Source: CADCWN01 sp046328475 (GTDB lineage: Bacteria > Chloroflexota > Chloroflexia > Thermomicrobiales > CADCWN01). From it: 64,000 nt of DNA. Of the stretch, positions 27,817 through 36,202 are shown in pieces; position 1 is the first letter of the stretch, and each line of letters opens with the position of its first letter. The stretch spans positions 8,660-72,659 of the forward strand of contig JAXLWN010000035.1 in NCBI GenBank assembly GCA_046328475.1, read 5' to 3'. A program made the position numbers and the translations under genes. The notes below the pieces were generated by a model that saw only the letters and a program-made list of their open reading frames with translations, had not been told where the DNA came from and did not search any database.

Positions 27817-29607
27817 ATGTCGCGCGCACGCCTCGTCCGCCTCCTCGCGCTGCTCGCCCTCCTGCTCCCGCTCCTCGCGGTCAGCGCGGAGCAGGGCAGC
27901 GCCGCCGAGTCGATCTACTTCCCCGAGACGGGCCAGACCCTCTCCGACGAGCACGGCTTCCTGACCTACTGGCGCACCTACGGCGGGCTGGCGCAGTTCG
28001 GCTACCCGCTCACGCCGGAGGTCCGCGAGGTGAACCCGGCCGACGGCAAGATCTACTCGACCCAATGGTTCGAGCGCAACCGCTTCGAATGGCACCCGGA
28101 GAACGCCGGGACGAAGTACGAAGTGCTGCTCGGTCTGCTCGGCAACCAACTCGTGCTGAACCGCCGGGGTGAGCCCCCCTTCCAGCCGGTCGCCAACCCG
28201 AATTTGCCCACCCAGCGCTATTTCCCGGAGACCGGCCACACCCTCCGCAACAGCTTCAAGACTTACTGGGAAAGTCACGGCGGCCTCGAACTCTACGGCT
28301 ACCCGCTCACCGAGGAGTTCTACGAGGTCAGCCCGACCGACGGCAAGCAATACGTCGTCCAGTACTTCGAGCGCAACCGCTTCGAGTGGCACCCCGAGAA
28401 CATCGGCACCCCCTACGAGGTGCTGCTCGGCCTGCTCGGCAACGAGATCATCGGCAATCCCGGCACGCCCGAAGCGCCAACGGCAAGCGTCTCCGTGGCC
28501 CTGAGCGTGCCGCCGCAGTTCAAGAGCGGCCCCTTCGCCACGACGCGCACCTTCACCCTGCCCCCCAACTTCACGATCAGCCTCTACGCCGGTGGGCTAC
28601 CCGGCGCTCGCATGCTGGCCGTCGCGCCGAACGGCGACCGCTTCGTCTCGCGCAAGGATGCGGGCGAGATCGTGGCGCTGCCCGACCGCAACGGCGACGG
28701 TGTCGCCGACGAGGCGCGCGTCTTCGCGAGCGGCCTGCCCAAGCCGCACGGCCTGACCTTCCACGGCGGCTACCTCTACGTCGCGCAGGAAGCCTCCGTC
28801 ATTCGCATTCCCTACGTCTCCGGCGACCTCACCGCACGCGCTCCGGCCGAGACGATCGTGCCCCTCTTGCCGAACGGCCCCGGCTCCGGCCTCGTCGGCG
28901 ACGTGAACCACGACACCCGCTCGATCGCCTTCGGGCAAGACGGCAAGATGTACATCTCGGTCGGCAGTTCCTGCGACGTCTGCATCGAGTCGGAGGAGCG
29001 CCGCGCGACGGTACTCCAGTTCAACACCGACGGCAGCGGCGGGCGCATCTTCGCCAGCGGCCTGCGGAACGCGGTGGGGCTGCGCCTCGACCCGCGCACC
29101 GGCCTGCTCTGGGCCACCGGCAACGAGCGCAACGGCCTCGGCGACAACGAGCCACCCGACCTCTTCGTGCCGTTGCGCGCGGGGGTCAACTACGGCTGGC
29201 CCTACTGCGTCGGCGTCCCGCCGCGCCCCGCGCCCCAGTTCGGCGTCGGCCGCGACGACTACTGCCGCACCCAGGTCGAGACGGCGCTCGTCGCCCTGCA
29301 AGCGCGCACCGCGCCGCTCGGCTACAGCTTCACCGAGGGGGCCAAACTCCCCGCGCCCTTCGCCAACGGCGCGATCCTCACCGAGCACGGCCCCTTCGGC
29401 CGGGTGGACGCCGGGCATCGCCTGGTCTTCCTCTCGATGGTGCCGGGGCGCATGCAGGCGGGCACGCGCGACTTCGCGCGCGGCTGGATCCAGGATGGCA
29501 CCCTCTGGGGCAACCCCGTCGATGTGCTCGTCGGCCCCGACGGCGCGATCTACGTCAGCGACGACCTCGCGGGCGCCGTCTACCGCATCGCCTACACCGG
29601 CCCCTGA
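27817..29607 (+). CDS. secreted protein: two YFPETG modules plus glucose/sorbosone dehydrogenase-like propeller
   Basis: ATG 27817 (AAGGAG upstream) opens a signal peptide, MSRARLVRLLALLALLLPLL. Two ~80-residue modules follow, starting YFPETGQ (about residue 34) and YFPETGH (about 135). Each runs through GGL-x3-GYPLT, a DGK turn and RFEWHPEN to YEVLLGLLGN. Residues ~240-595 form a six-bladed GSDH/sorbosone-dehydrogenase-type propeller: FTISLYAGGLPGARMLAVAP, GLTFHGGYLYVAQ, GDVNHDTRSIAFGQDGKMY, FASGLRNAVGLRLDPRTG, GVNYGWPYCVG and GAIYVSDDLAGAVYRI. Such propellers use PQQ or act as sugar-lactone/sugar dehydrogenases outside the membrane. The PQQ ligands are not checked here. The modules may anchor it to the envelope. 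Confidence 0.8.
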   Translation: MSRARLVRLLALLALLLPLLAVSAEQGSAAESIYFPETGQTLSDEHGFLTYWRTYGGLAQFGYPLTPEVREVNPADGKIYSTQWFERNRFEWHPENAGTKYEVLLGLLGNQLVLNRRGEPPFQPVANPNLPTQRYFPETGHTLRNSFKTYWESHGGLELYGYPLTEEFYEVSPTDGKQYVVQYFERNRFEWHPENIGTPYEVLLGLLGNEIIGNPGTPEAPTASVSVALSVPPQFKSGPFATTRTFTLPPNFTISLYAGGLPGARMLAVAPNGDRFVSRKDAGEIVALPDRNGDGVADEARVFASGLPKPHGLTFHGGYLYVAQEASVIRIPYVSGDLTARAPAETIVPLLPNGPGSGLVGDVNHDTRSIAFGQDGKMYISVGSSCDVCIESEERRATVLQFNTDGSGGRIFASGLRNAVGLRLDPRTGLLWATGNERNGLGDNEPPDLFVPLRAGVNYGWPYCVGVPPRPAPQFGVGRDDYCRTQVETALVALQARTAPLGYSFTEGAKLPAPFANGAILTEHGPFGRVDAGHRLVFLSMVPGRMQAGTRDFARGWIQDGTLWGNPVDVLVGPDGAIYVSDDLAGAVYRIAYTGP

Positions 29608-29611
29608 GACG

Positions 29612-29632
29612 AAGTGGGAAGTGGGAAGTCGG
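29612..29632 (+). repeat. 7-bp tandem repeat (AAGTGGG)
   Basis: Three AAGTGGG/AAGTCGG units directly after the propeller gene's stop. Confidence 0.7.
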
Positions 29633-29696
29633 AAATGTCGCGCCCGATACGGCTGCGCCCATCCTGATAGGAGAGCACCCCAAGTAAGCCCTTTCT

Positions 29697-29731
29697 AACT
29701 TCCCACTTCCCACTTCCCACTTCCCACTTCA
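29697..29731 (+). repeat. 7-bp tandem repeat (CTTCCCA)
   Basis: Almost five CTTCCCA units, the reverse complement of the tract at 29612, making an inverted pair 65 bases apart. Confidence 0.8.
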
Positions 29732-29805
29732 TGGCGCTGGCCCCGATCTTGCGACAACCTCCCGCGAGAGAGTCACCATCACCCGCCAGCAGAAGGAGGT
29801 GTGCC

Positions 29806-30249
29806 GTGGAACGACGCCCGCAGCCAGCGAAGCGCGCCGCGACGCGCTCACTCCCGGCCCCGGCGCGCGAGCACCACGCGCAGCAGGCGCGTCGCCACGC
29901 CGGTCCGGAGGGAACGATCGCGCTCACCGTCGCCGACAACGGCCTCGACCCCGATCTGCGCGCCTACCTGCGCGCCCCTTACGACCCGCTGAACGGCGCG
30001 CTGGCGACGCGCTTCGTCGCCAGGGGCCTGCTCCACCTGCCGCTCGAATATGGCTGGCTGCGCCACTTCGCGCTGCTGGTCGCGTTCGTGCTGATCGGCA
30101 CGCTGATCGCCAGCCTGGTCGCGCTCGCCGGGCTGCTCGTCAGCGGCAGCTTCACCGACGCGGCGATCTTCGGGTTGCAGGTGCTGGTACTGGCCGTGCC
30201 GCCGGGTGCCTTTGGGATGGCCCTGCTCTGGCGGCTGCTCCGCTACTGA
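29806..30249 (+). CDS. small two-TM membrane protein of unknown function
   Basis: GTG 29806 is chosen because AGAAGGAGGT precedes it at good spacing; an upstream ATG at 29731 lies in the repeat. The 147-residue product has a basic N-terminal ~45 residues (ERRPQPAKRAATRS), a middle region with DPDLRAYLRAPYDPLNGALA, and two hydrophobic segments at the C-terminal end (HFALLVAFVLIGTLIASLVAL and AIFGLQVLVLAVPPGAFGMA). I do not recognise the family. Confidence 0.6.
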   Translation: MERRPQPAKRAATRSLPAPAREHHAQQARRHAGPEGTIALTVADNGLDPDLRAYLRAPYDPLNGALATRFVARGLLHLPLEYGWLRHFALLVAFVLIGTLIASLVALAGLLVSGSFTDAAIFGLQVLVLAVPPGAFGMALLWRLLRY

Positions 30250-30255
30250 GGCCGG

Positions 30256-30738
30256 TCAGGCACCATCCGGCGCACCCGGCGCGGGGTAGCCGTCGAGGAA
30301 GAGCATCGCGCGCTCGACCACCTCGTGCGCGGACAGCGGGCTGGTATCGAGATAGAGCGCGGCGTGCTCGCGGGCATGCGCCAGCCGCGCCTGCTGGGTC
30401 TCGTAGAGGTCGGCCGGCCAGACGCTATTCCGCCTGCGGCCAGTTGTCGGGATGTCCACATCGAGGAAGATCAGCAGATCGGGCTCGCCCAGACCCCAGA
30501 GGTAGGGCACGCCCGAATGCTCCTGCCCGACCGCGTGCGCGTCGTAGCCTCGCTCGCGCAGCGCCGCAGCCAGCGTCGATTTCCCCGACGCGCACGGCCC
30601 CACCACCGCCACGCGCGGTGCCGCCGCCTCACCCTCGCGCCACCCGCTCGGACTCACCTCCGCCCGCCGCGCCCACTCGGGAATTGCGGATTGCGGATTG
30701 CGGATTGCGGATTGTTGGTCGACGCTGCTCTCGGCCAT
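30256..30738 (-). CDS. P-loop ATPase/kinase-like protein
   Basis: The Walker A motif is VVGPCASGKSTLAAALRERG, followed by PDLLIFLDVDIPTTGRRR (a Walker-B-like hydrophobic strand ending in D) and SVWPADLYETQQARLAHARE, an adenylate-kinase-like arrangement. ATG 30738 gives 160 residues. The first ~20 (QQSAIRNPQSAI) are translated ATTGCGG repeat, so the native start may lie nearer the P-loop. The substrate is unknown; small kinases of this layout act on nucleotides or small metabolites. Confidence 0.65.
   Translation of the reverse strand: MAESSVDQQSAIRNPQSAIPEWARRAEVSPSGWREGEAAAPRVAVVGPCASGKSTLAAALRERGYDAHAVGQEHSGVPYLWGLGEPDLLIFLDVDIPTTGRRRNSVWPADLYETQQARLAHAREHAALYLDTSPLSAHEVVERAMLFLDGYPAPGAPDGA
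30682..30718. repeat. 7-bp tandem repeat (ATTGCGG), coding
   Basis: Five ATTGCGG units inside the N-terminal codons of the minus-strand P-loop gene. Confidence 0.8.
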
Positions 30739-30747
30739 CGTCCTCGC

Positions 30748-30782
30748 CCGTTCGCCCGTTCGCCCGTTCGCCCGTTCGCCCA
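30748..30782. repeat. 8-bp tandem repeat (CGTTCGCC)
   Basis: CCGTTCGC units with an 8-base step, reverse complement of the tract at 14540. Confidence 0.75.
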
Positions 30783-30791
30783 CTCTCCCCG

Positions 30792-31502
30792 CTATGCCAA
30801 CGGCAAGATCACGGCCATGCGCCGGATATGCGGGTACTCGCGACGTGGCCCGAGCGCCAGCGTCACCACGGTCATGTCGTCGTTCGCGCGCCCCTGGTCG
30901 GCGGCGAGGGCCGCAGCGAGGAGGGCATCGGCCATCTCCTGCGCCGTGAGATCGCCCGACAGGGACTCGTTCGCAAACGCCAGCGGATCGAACGGGTGCC
31001 CATAGCGTTCTCCCGCCGAGACCACGCCATCCGAGAAGATCGCGATGCGCAACCCTGGCTCGGCCGCAAACTCATTCACGGCGGGCTTGGTGTGCCGCCT
31101 CGGCCCGATCGCGCTCGACTCGGAGGGGCGCAATTCGTACCCCCCGTCGAGCCAGAGGAGCAGCGGTGTGTGGCTGTTGCGGCTGCTCACCACCGTCTTC
31201 GTGACGAGATCGACCGACAGGATTTCCAGCGTCGCCGAGACCCGCCCGTGGCGGAAGGAGTGGAGGTGATCATGCACCACGCGCGCCACCGCCCCGTCGC
31301 GCGCCCCATCCTTCAGCAAGGAGACCGCCTTGGCGCTCACCATCAAACTGAGCGTCTTGGCCGCTTGCCCGCTCCCTTGCCCATCCACCAGCACGACCGA
31401 GAGGCCGCCGGTGGGGCGCTCGACCAGCTCGACGGTGTCGCCGCTCTCGCTGCTGGCGTACTTGTTCGTCTTCGCGACCGCGATCTGAATCTCGAACGGC
31501 AT
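30792..31502 (-). CDS. PP2C/SpoIIE-family protein phosphatase
   Basis: A 236-residue single-domain phosphatase. Metal-binding patterns of the family are visible: LSVVLVDGQGSGQAAKTLS near the N-terminus, GLRIAIFSDGVVSAGERYG in the middle and RANDDMTVVTLAL at the end. SpoIIE-like enzymes remove phosphate from anti-sigma-factor antagonists or related regulators in the cytoplasm, and no sensor domain is attached here. A GTG at 31505 is possible, but ATG 31502 (MPFEIQIAVAKTN) is preferred. It runs divergently from no close partner and is followed by repeats. Confidence 0.8.
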   Translation of the reverse strand: MPFEIQIAVAKTNKYASSESGDTVELVERPTGGLSVVLVDGQGSGQAAKTLSLMVSAKAVSLLKDGARDGAVARVVHDHLHSFRHGRVSATLEILSVDLVTKTVVSSRNSHTPLLLWLDGGYELRPSESSAIGPRRHTKPAVNEFAAEPGLRIAIFSDGVVSAGERYGHPFDPLAFANESLSGDLTAQEMADALLAAALAADQGRANDDMTVVTLALGPRREYPHIRRMAVILPLA

Positions 31503-31525
31503 CACTCCCCCGCGATGGACGGCAG

Positions 31526-31864
31526 CTACGGCAGCGTGCGCAGATAGCGCAGGCCCAGGACGAGCGAGACCAACGGCCCGGCGAGGAGAACGACGGTCAT
31601 CACCACCAGATAGGCATCCACCCCGAGGCCGAGCAGCGCCAGCACCGGCGCGGCGACCGCCGTCGCCACCCCACCCCAGAGCAGGTAGCGCGCGGCGTAG
31701 GCATTCACCGCGTACCAGCGGTCGGCGTTATCGAGCGTGCGCGGCACGCGGAAGCCGTACCACGGATTCGGCTTGATGCGTCGCTGGAGTAGCGGCACGG
31801 AAATCGCCGCGAACATCGCCCCGGTAGCAGTGTAGGCGAGGGACAACAGCAGCGTTGGGTCCAC
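31526..31864 (-). CDS. SdpI-family small membrane protein
   Basis: 112 residues with three hydrophobic helices. The SdpI signature is clear: RRIKPNPWYGFRVPRTL followed by DNADRWYAVNAYAARYLLWGG. Named for the Bacillus immunity protein SdpI, but single-domain relatives are widespread and their roles are mostly unknown. ATG 31864 sits 23 bases... upstream of the phosphatase start region, so the two may be co-transcribed on the minus strand. Confidence 0.75.
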   Translation of the reverse strand: MDPTLLLSLAYTATGAMFAAISVPLLQRRIKPNPWYGFRVPRTLDNADRWYAVNAYAARYLLWGGVATAVAAPVLALLGLGVDAYLVVMTVVLLAGPLVSLVLGLRYLRTLP

Positions 31865-31945
31865 GATGCAACCTCCCGCCGGACAATCGCGCCACCCATG
31901 CGGCGCACCACCGGATCTACGGCGGGGCGAGGCGGGCCGTTTCCG

Positions 31946-32881
31946 TCAGACGCCCAGGTGCGCGTAGGCGCGCTCCAGCGAGAGTTCGGGGTGGACCGTC
32001 TCGGTGACCAGCATCGTCAGGCTCGCCATCGCCGTCCCCAGCGTCACCGCCTCGTCGAGCGCAAAATTGTGCAACTGACCGAAGATGACGCCCGCCGTCA
32101 GCGCGTCGCCCGCGCCGGCCGCGTCCACCACCTCGGTCGTCAGCGCCGGGATGTGGCCTTTGGAATCGGCGCTGACATAGACGACGCCCGCGCCCGACAT
32201 CGTGATGATCACGGTGTTCGCGCCGCGCGCCTGGAGGGCCAGCGCGGCGTAGAGCACCTCGTCGCGGTTCGTCACCGGCAGCCCGGTCAGCACCCCGGCC
32301 TCGGCCATATTCGGCGTGATCAGCGTGGCATCGGCGAGGAACGGCGCGACACGCGGCGCGAGCGCGGGGGAGACCGGCTCCAGGCAGAGCCCGACCCCGT
32401 AGCGGCGGCAGAGCCGGACGATGGTGGCGATCGTCTGCGGGCGCAGCGTCGCATCCGCGACGACCAGCGCGGCGTCGCGGATGGTGCGGTGCCAGTGGTG
32501 AATGTCGCGCGGGGTGATCGCGCGCATGACGCTCGTATCGTCGATCGCGCCGATCAGCTGCCCATCGTCGCCGAGCAGCGCCAGGAAGGAGCCGCTTGGC
32601 CGCTTAACGTCGATGATCAGCTCGTCCTCGTCCAGCACGATTCCCTTGGACCGCGCGTGCTGGACCAGCAGCCGTCCCTGCTCGTCGTCGCCGATCGCCG
32701 TCAGGAGGCGTGCCGACACGTCGAGACGCGCCAGATTTTCGGCGATGTTGCGCGCGGTGCCGCCGGGCGCGATGCGCACCCGCCCGGCATTGACCCGGCC
32801 CGGTTGGAAGCAATCGCGCACCCGCCCGCGAATGTCGAAGCATGCCGAGCCGATCAGGACTACCGGCGCATTGTCAGCCAT
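31946..32881 (-). CDS. PfkB-family carbohydrate/nucleoside kinase
   Basis: 311 residues from ATG 32881 (MADNAPVVLIGSACFDIRGR). The first PfkB signature is GGTARNIAENLARLDV, and the second contains the catalytic base in EVVDAAGAGDALTAGVIFG. The RVNAGRVRIAPGGTARN opening and ITPNMAEAGVLTG are close to pseudouridine-kinase-like or ribokinase-like members. It phosphorylates a sugar or nucleoside with ATP in the cytoplasm. The gene lies 10 bases behind the end of the ricT-like gene, in the likely operon holB-ricT-pfkB. Confidence 0.85.
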   Translation of the reverse strand: MADNAPVVLIGSACFDIRGRVRDCFQPGRVNAGRVRIAPGGTARNIAENLARLDVSARLLTAIGDDEQGRLLVQHARSKGIVLDEDELIIDVKRPSGSFLALLGDDGQLIGAIDDTSVMRAITPRDIHHWHRTIRDAALVVADATLRPQTIATIVRLCRRYGVGLCLEPVSPALAPRVAPFLADATLITPNMAEAGVLTGLPVTNRDEVLYAALALQARGANTVIITMSGAGVVYVSADSKGHIPALTTEVVDAAGAGDALTAGVIFGQLHNFALDEAVTLGTAMASLTMLVTETVHPELSLERAYAHLGV

Positions 32882-32891
32882 GCCGCCCCGC

Positions 32892-34044
32892 TCACGCCTC
32901 GCCGCCCGGCGACTCGGTCCCACCCCCACCGCCACCGCGCCGCGCGCCGCGCCGCCCGCGCCGCCGCGTGCGCCGACCGCGATTCTCGCCGCTGTCGCCG
33001 TCGCCCTCCGCCGCAACCTCGCTGGCGGAAGCAGCGGTCTCCTCGATCTCGGCGACCTGCTCGCTCGCGGTGGGCCGCGACGGGGCATCAGCCGCGCGTG
33101 CCGGAGCTGGCGGCCGAGGGCGATCGCCGGCAGCCGGGGGACGCGGGGCCGCGCGCTGCGGGATCACCTCGCCCAACTCCTCGGCGGCGAAGTCGGCCAT
33201 CCCCACACCTTCGATGTAGAGGACAACGCGCTGCTTCAGCGTTTGCAAGCCAATAACCTTGCCGACACCCTGCGGCGTCGGTACAGTGGCCGAGGCGCGG
33301 CAGCGCCCGCTTCATCGCGGTGTACTGGTCGTTCTCGTAGCTGAGGCAGCAGAGCAGCTGGCCGCAGACACCGGAAATCTTCGTCGGATTGAGCGGCAGA
33401 TCCTGCTCCTTGGCCTGCTTCACCGTCACCGAGGGGTAGGTCTGGAGCCAGCTGGAGCAGCAGAGCGAGCGCCCGCACTTGCCGACGCCGCCCAGGATAC
33501 GCGCCTCGTCCCGCGCGCCGACCTGGCGCAGGTCGATCCGCACGCCGAACGTCTGCGCGAGATCCTTCACCAGCGTGCGGAAATCGACGCGGTTCTCGGC
33601 GGAGTAGTAGAAGGTGAGGCGCTTGGCGTCGAAGCTGAACTCGGCGCGAATTGGCTTCATCTGGAGGTTGTGGCGCTTGATCTGGTCGCGGAAGGCGCGC
33701 ATCGCGTGCTTCGCCTCCCCCTCCAGCCGCTCGACGAGCGCGACCTCGTACGATTCGGCCTTCCGCTGCACCGGCTTGAGCGGACCGGCGAAGACAGCGG
33801 CGCGCACCTGCTGGTTGGAGGCGATCACCTTGCCCGCCTCCTCCCCCTTGCTCGTCTCCACGATCACCCAGTCGTTGACCTGGGCATTCACCGCGCCGGG
33901 CGCGAAGAAGCGCGTCCGGCTCGACTCGCGAAAGCGCACCAGCACCACCGGCCAGGTCTCGCCCGAATCCTCGTTCAGCGCGGTGAGCCGCTGCCCGAAC
34001 GAGCAGGTGCTGCACCCACCATCAACGCCGCAAGAATCGCTCAT
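32892..34044 (-). CDS. ricT: PSP1-domain protein RicT/YaaT-like (frame change in C-terminal third)
   Basis: ATG 34044 gives MSDSCGVDGGCSTCSFGQRL. The PSP1 domain follows, with VVLVRFRESSRTRFFAPG, FYYSAENRVDFRTLVKDLAQ, the iron-sulfur-type cysteines in GGVGKCGRSLCCSSWL and GVCGQLLCCLSYEND. After ALPRLG (near 33290) the sense moves frame to VGKVIGLQTLKQRVVLYIEG and an acidic/Arg-Gly-rich tail (GRRTRRRGRRGARRG). In Bacillus, RicT(YaaT) works with RicA/RicF and RNase Y, and the gene also lies next to holB there. The conserved order supports the name. The break looks like a small indel. Confidence 0.85.
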
Positions 34045-34059
34045 ATAGTTCGCTCCGCT

Positions 34060-34149
<90 letters not shown>

Positions 34150-34154
<5 letters not shown>

Positions 34155-35241
34155 CGTTCCCCTGCCAGCGCAAGACCATCGCTTCGAGGGCCAGCCTGGG
34201 GGCGACGTTCTCGCCGAGCCAGCGCAGCGCGTCGGTGGTGGCGCTCGCCGCTTCGCGCAGGTGCGCGAGGGCGAAGCGCGCGGCCAGCGGGCGCAACTGG
34301 TCGGCGTAGTCGATATTCAACAGTAAATCCGCGCAGCCGGTGCGGAGGAGCAGCAGGTCGCGCCAGAGGCCGAGCCAGGCGTCCAACTCCGCGTAAACCT
34401 CGTCGCGCCGCCCGCGCCGGAACCGCTCGGTCAGGCGATCGACCAGGGGGAAGAAATCGAAGGCCGGGCCGTTCAGCAGACCCAACATCGCGCCGTAAGC
34501 GGTGCGGCGCTCATCGAAGAACCCCGACTGACCCGCCGCCGTGATCGCCCACCCCGCCCGCCCGCGCGACAGCGCCGTGAGCGTCCGCGCCTCGGCCGGG
34601 GCCACCCCGTGACGCTGCTGCAACGCCGCCATCAACTCCTCGCGCGGCACCGGGCGCGTCTCGACCAGCTGGCAGCGCGAGCGGATCGTGGGCAGCACCG
34701 CCCCGACCTCCGGCACGATCAAGACGATCACCGCGTACGGCGGCGGCTCCTCCAGCGTCTTCAGGAAGGCGTTAGCGGCCGGTTCCTGCATCGTCTCGGC
34801 ATCCTCGACGATCGCGACCCGCCAGGCCCCCTCCAGCGGGCGCAGGCTGAGATCGGAGCAGAGATCGCGCACCGTCTCGATGCTAAGGCTGGTGTTCTTC
34901 GACTCCCGGCGAGCCCGGCCGCTCCCGGCCGCCTCCTGTGTCGCCAGGCCGACCGCGCGCACATCGGGGTGCGTCCCACGCTCGATCTTCCGGCAGGAGC
35001 GGCACGCGCCGCAGGGCACGCCGCTCGCCGCGCCGCCCCCTTCGCAGTTCAGCGCCTGGGCGAAGAGGCGCGCCAGCGTCGCCCGCCCGCTCTGCTCCGC
35101 GCCGGTGAAGAGATAGGCGTGCGCCACCCCGCCGCGCACGATGGCCCCCTGCAAGAGCGCAACCGCCCGCTCCTGCCCCAGGATCGGCCAGGGGGCGGCG
35201 GGAGCGAGTTCGGTTGGCATCGCGGGAGCGAGTTTGGTCAT
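34150..35241 (-). CDS. holB: DNA polymerase III subunit delta'
   Basis: Clamp-loader AAA+ subunit, 363 residues. Visible features: ILGQERAVALLQGAI, the non-canonical Walker A GAEQSGRATLARLFAQ (no lysine, as expected for delta'), the zinc-binding cysteines in CEGGG to CGACRSCRKI, the Walker-B region AIVEDAETMQEPAANAFLKTLEEPP, and the SRC motif in LPTIRSRCQLVETRP. The C-terminal collar helices follow. The first start, ATG 35241, is used; MPTELAPAAPW at 35220 is an alternative with a duplicated LAPA context. It lies upstream of ricT on the same strand, as in Firmicutes. Confidence 0.9.
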
Positions 35242-35273
35242 GGTGTCCAGCTGAGCGTGCCGAGTGCGAGAAG

Positions 35274-36101
35274 CTATTCCCCGTTACTCGTCACTCGCGA
35301 CTCGTTACTCGTGACGCGGCGCGAGACACCCGAGCGCACAGGACGCTTGCGACGCTCGGTGTTGGGTGTGCCCCGATCGTAGTCGAGCCCTTGCGCCAAA
35401 AGCTCGATGATCGCCGTGCGCTCTTTCAGCGTCAGGGGCGGGCGCTCGCGGTCGTTGGCGACCAGGCGAACATGCTCCAACAGGCCATCGACGCCGAGGA
35501 CATCGATCGGGGCGCTGCCACTGACCTCGGCGAGCGGATTGCTGAAAACGATGACCCCTTCGACCTCGTTCGGCAATTCGTGCGCGGTCAACGCCGCCTT
35601 GATCGCCTCGACATCCAGTTCGTTGTCAACCGAGGGATTGCCGAGTTGCGGCCCGCTGTAGTTGAAGAAGCGCCCGAGCGGATTGCCCCCCTTCCGCCAG
35701 CGCCGCTCGTTGACGATCACCTTGCCCGCGACCTCGCGCATGGTGATCACCAGGACGCCGCCCGAGTGGACGATCAGGTGCTCGACCGCGCGCTTGCCGA
35801 TCTGCGCGTAGTGGATGATCGTGTAGCGGTCGTTCAGCTTGTCCAGGGTGCGATCGAGCAGCTCGTCCGCACGCTTCTTGCGGTCGTTGCTGATGAACTT
35901 GCCGACCGATTGCAGGCCCATGTTGAAGAAGACGAAGCCGAAGAGCATCAGCGCGTAGGCCACCAGGATCAATTCCGGGCGCGTGCGCTGCACCCAGACC
36001 ATCACGAAGGCGGCGGCGAGCGCGACGAAGCCGATGGTGGTCAGGATACGCCCGCGCCGCTGCTGGTCCTTGACGTAGGCGGTGTTGCGAATGATCTGCA
36101 C
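35274..36101 (-). CDS. NERD-domain membrane protein
   Basis: 275 residues. Two TM helices at the N-terminus (ILTTIGFVALAAAFVMVWV and LILVAYALMLFGFVFFNMG) precede the NERD fold: YTIIHYAQIGKRAVEHLIVH, GGVLVITMREVAGKVIVNER and PNEVEGVIVFSNPLAEV. NERD is nuclease-related, but many members lack proven activity; the usual Glu-x-Lys pattern is not obvious here. The C-terminal residues are encoded by a tandem repeat, so the original stop was probably further left or lost. Confidence 0.7.
   Translation of the reverse strand: MQIIRNTAYVKDQQRRGRILTTIGFVALAAAFVMVWVQRTRPELILVAYALMLFGFVFFNMGLQSVGKFISNDRKKRADELLDRTLDKLNDRYTIIHYAQIGKRAVEHLIVHSGGVLVITMREVAGKVIVNERRWRKGGNPLGRFFNYSGPQLGNPSVDNELDVEAIKAALTAHELPNEVEGVIVFSNPLAEVSGSAPIDVLGVDGLLEHVRLVANDRERPPLTLKERTAIIELLAQGLDYDRGTPNTERRKRPVRSGVSRRVTSNESRVTSNGE
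35276..35325. repeat. 7-bp tandem repeats (GTTACTC / GTCACTC)
   Basis: Degenerate CGTTACT units. Read on the minus strand they encode the last residues, SNESRVTSNGE, of the NERD protein. Confidence 0.75.
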
Positions 36102-36106
36102 GGGTC

Positions 36107-36202
36107 CCCCTGTTCAGTGTGTCGGTGTGTCCGTGGATCAGTGTGTCTGCATGCTGACGTACTGAGGCACGGACGTACTGACGCACTGACGCACTGTCAC
36201 TC
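36107..36202. repeat. 8-bp and 7-bp tandem repeats (TGTGTCGG, TGACGCAC)
   Basis: CAGTGTGT-type and ACTGACGC-type units with an 8-base step fill the gap between fabF and the NERD gene. Confidence 0.7.

Noticed and set aside
31898..33256. 452-residue plus-strand frame
   Set aside because: Antisense of the PfkB kinase and ricT tail; His/Arg-rich without motifs.
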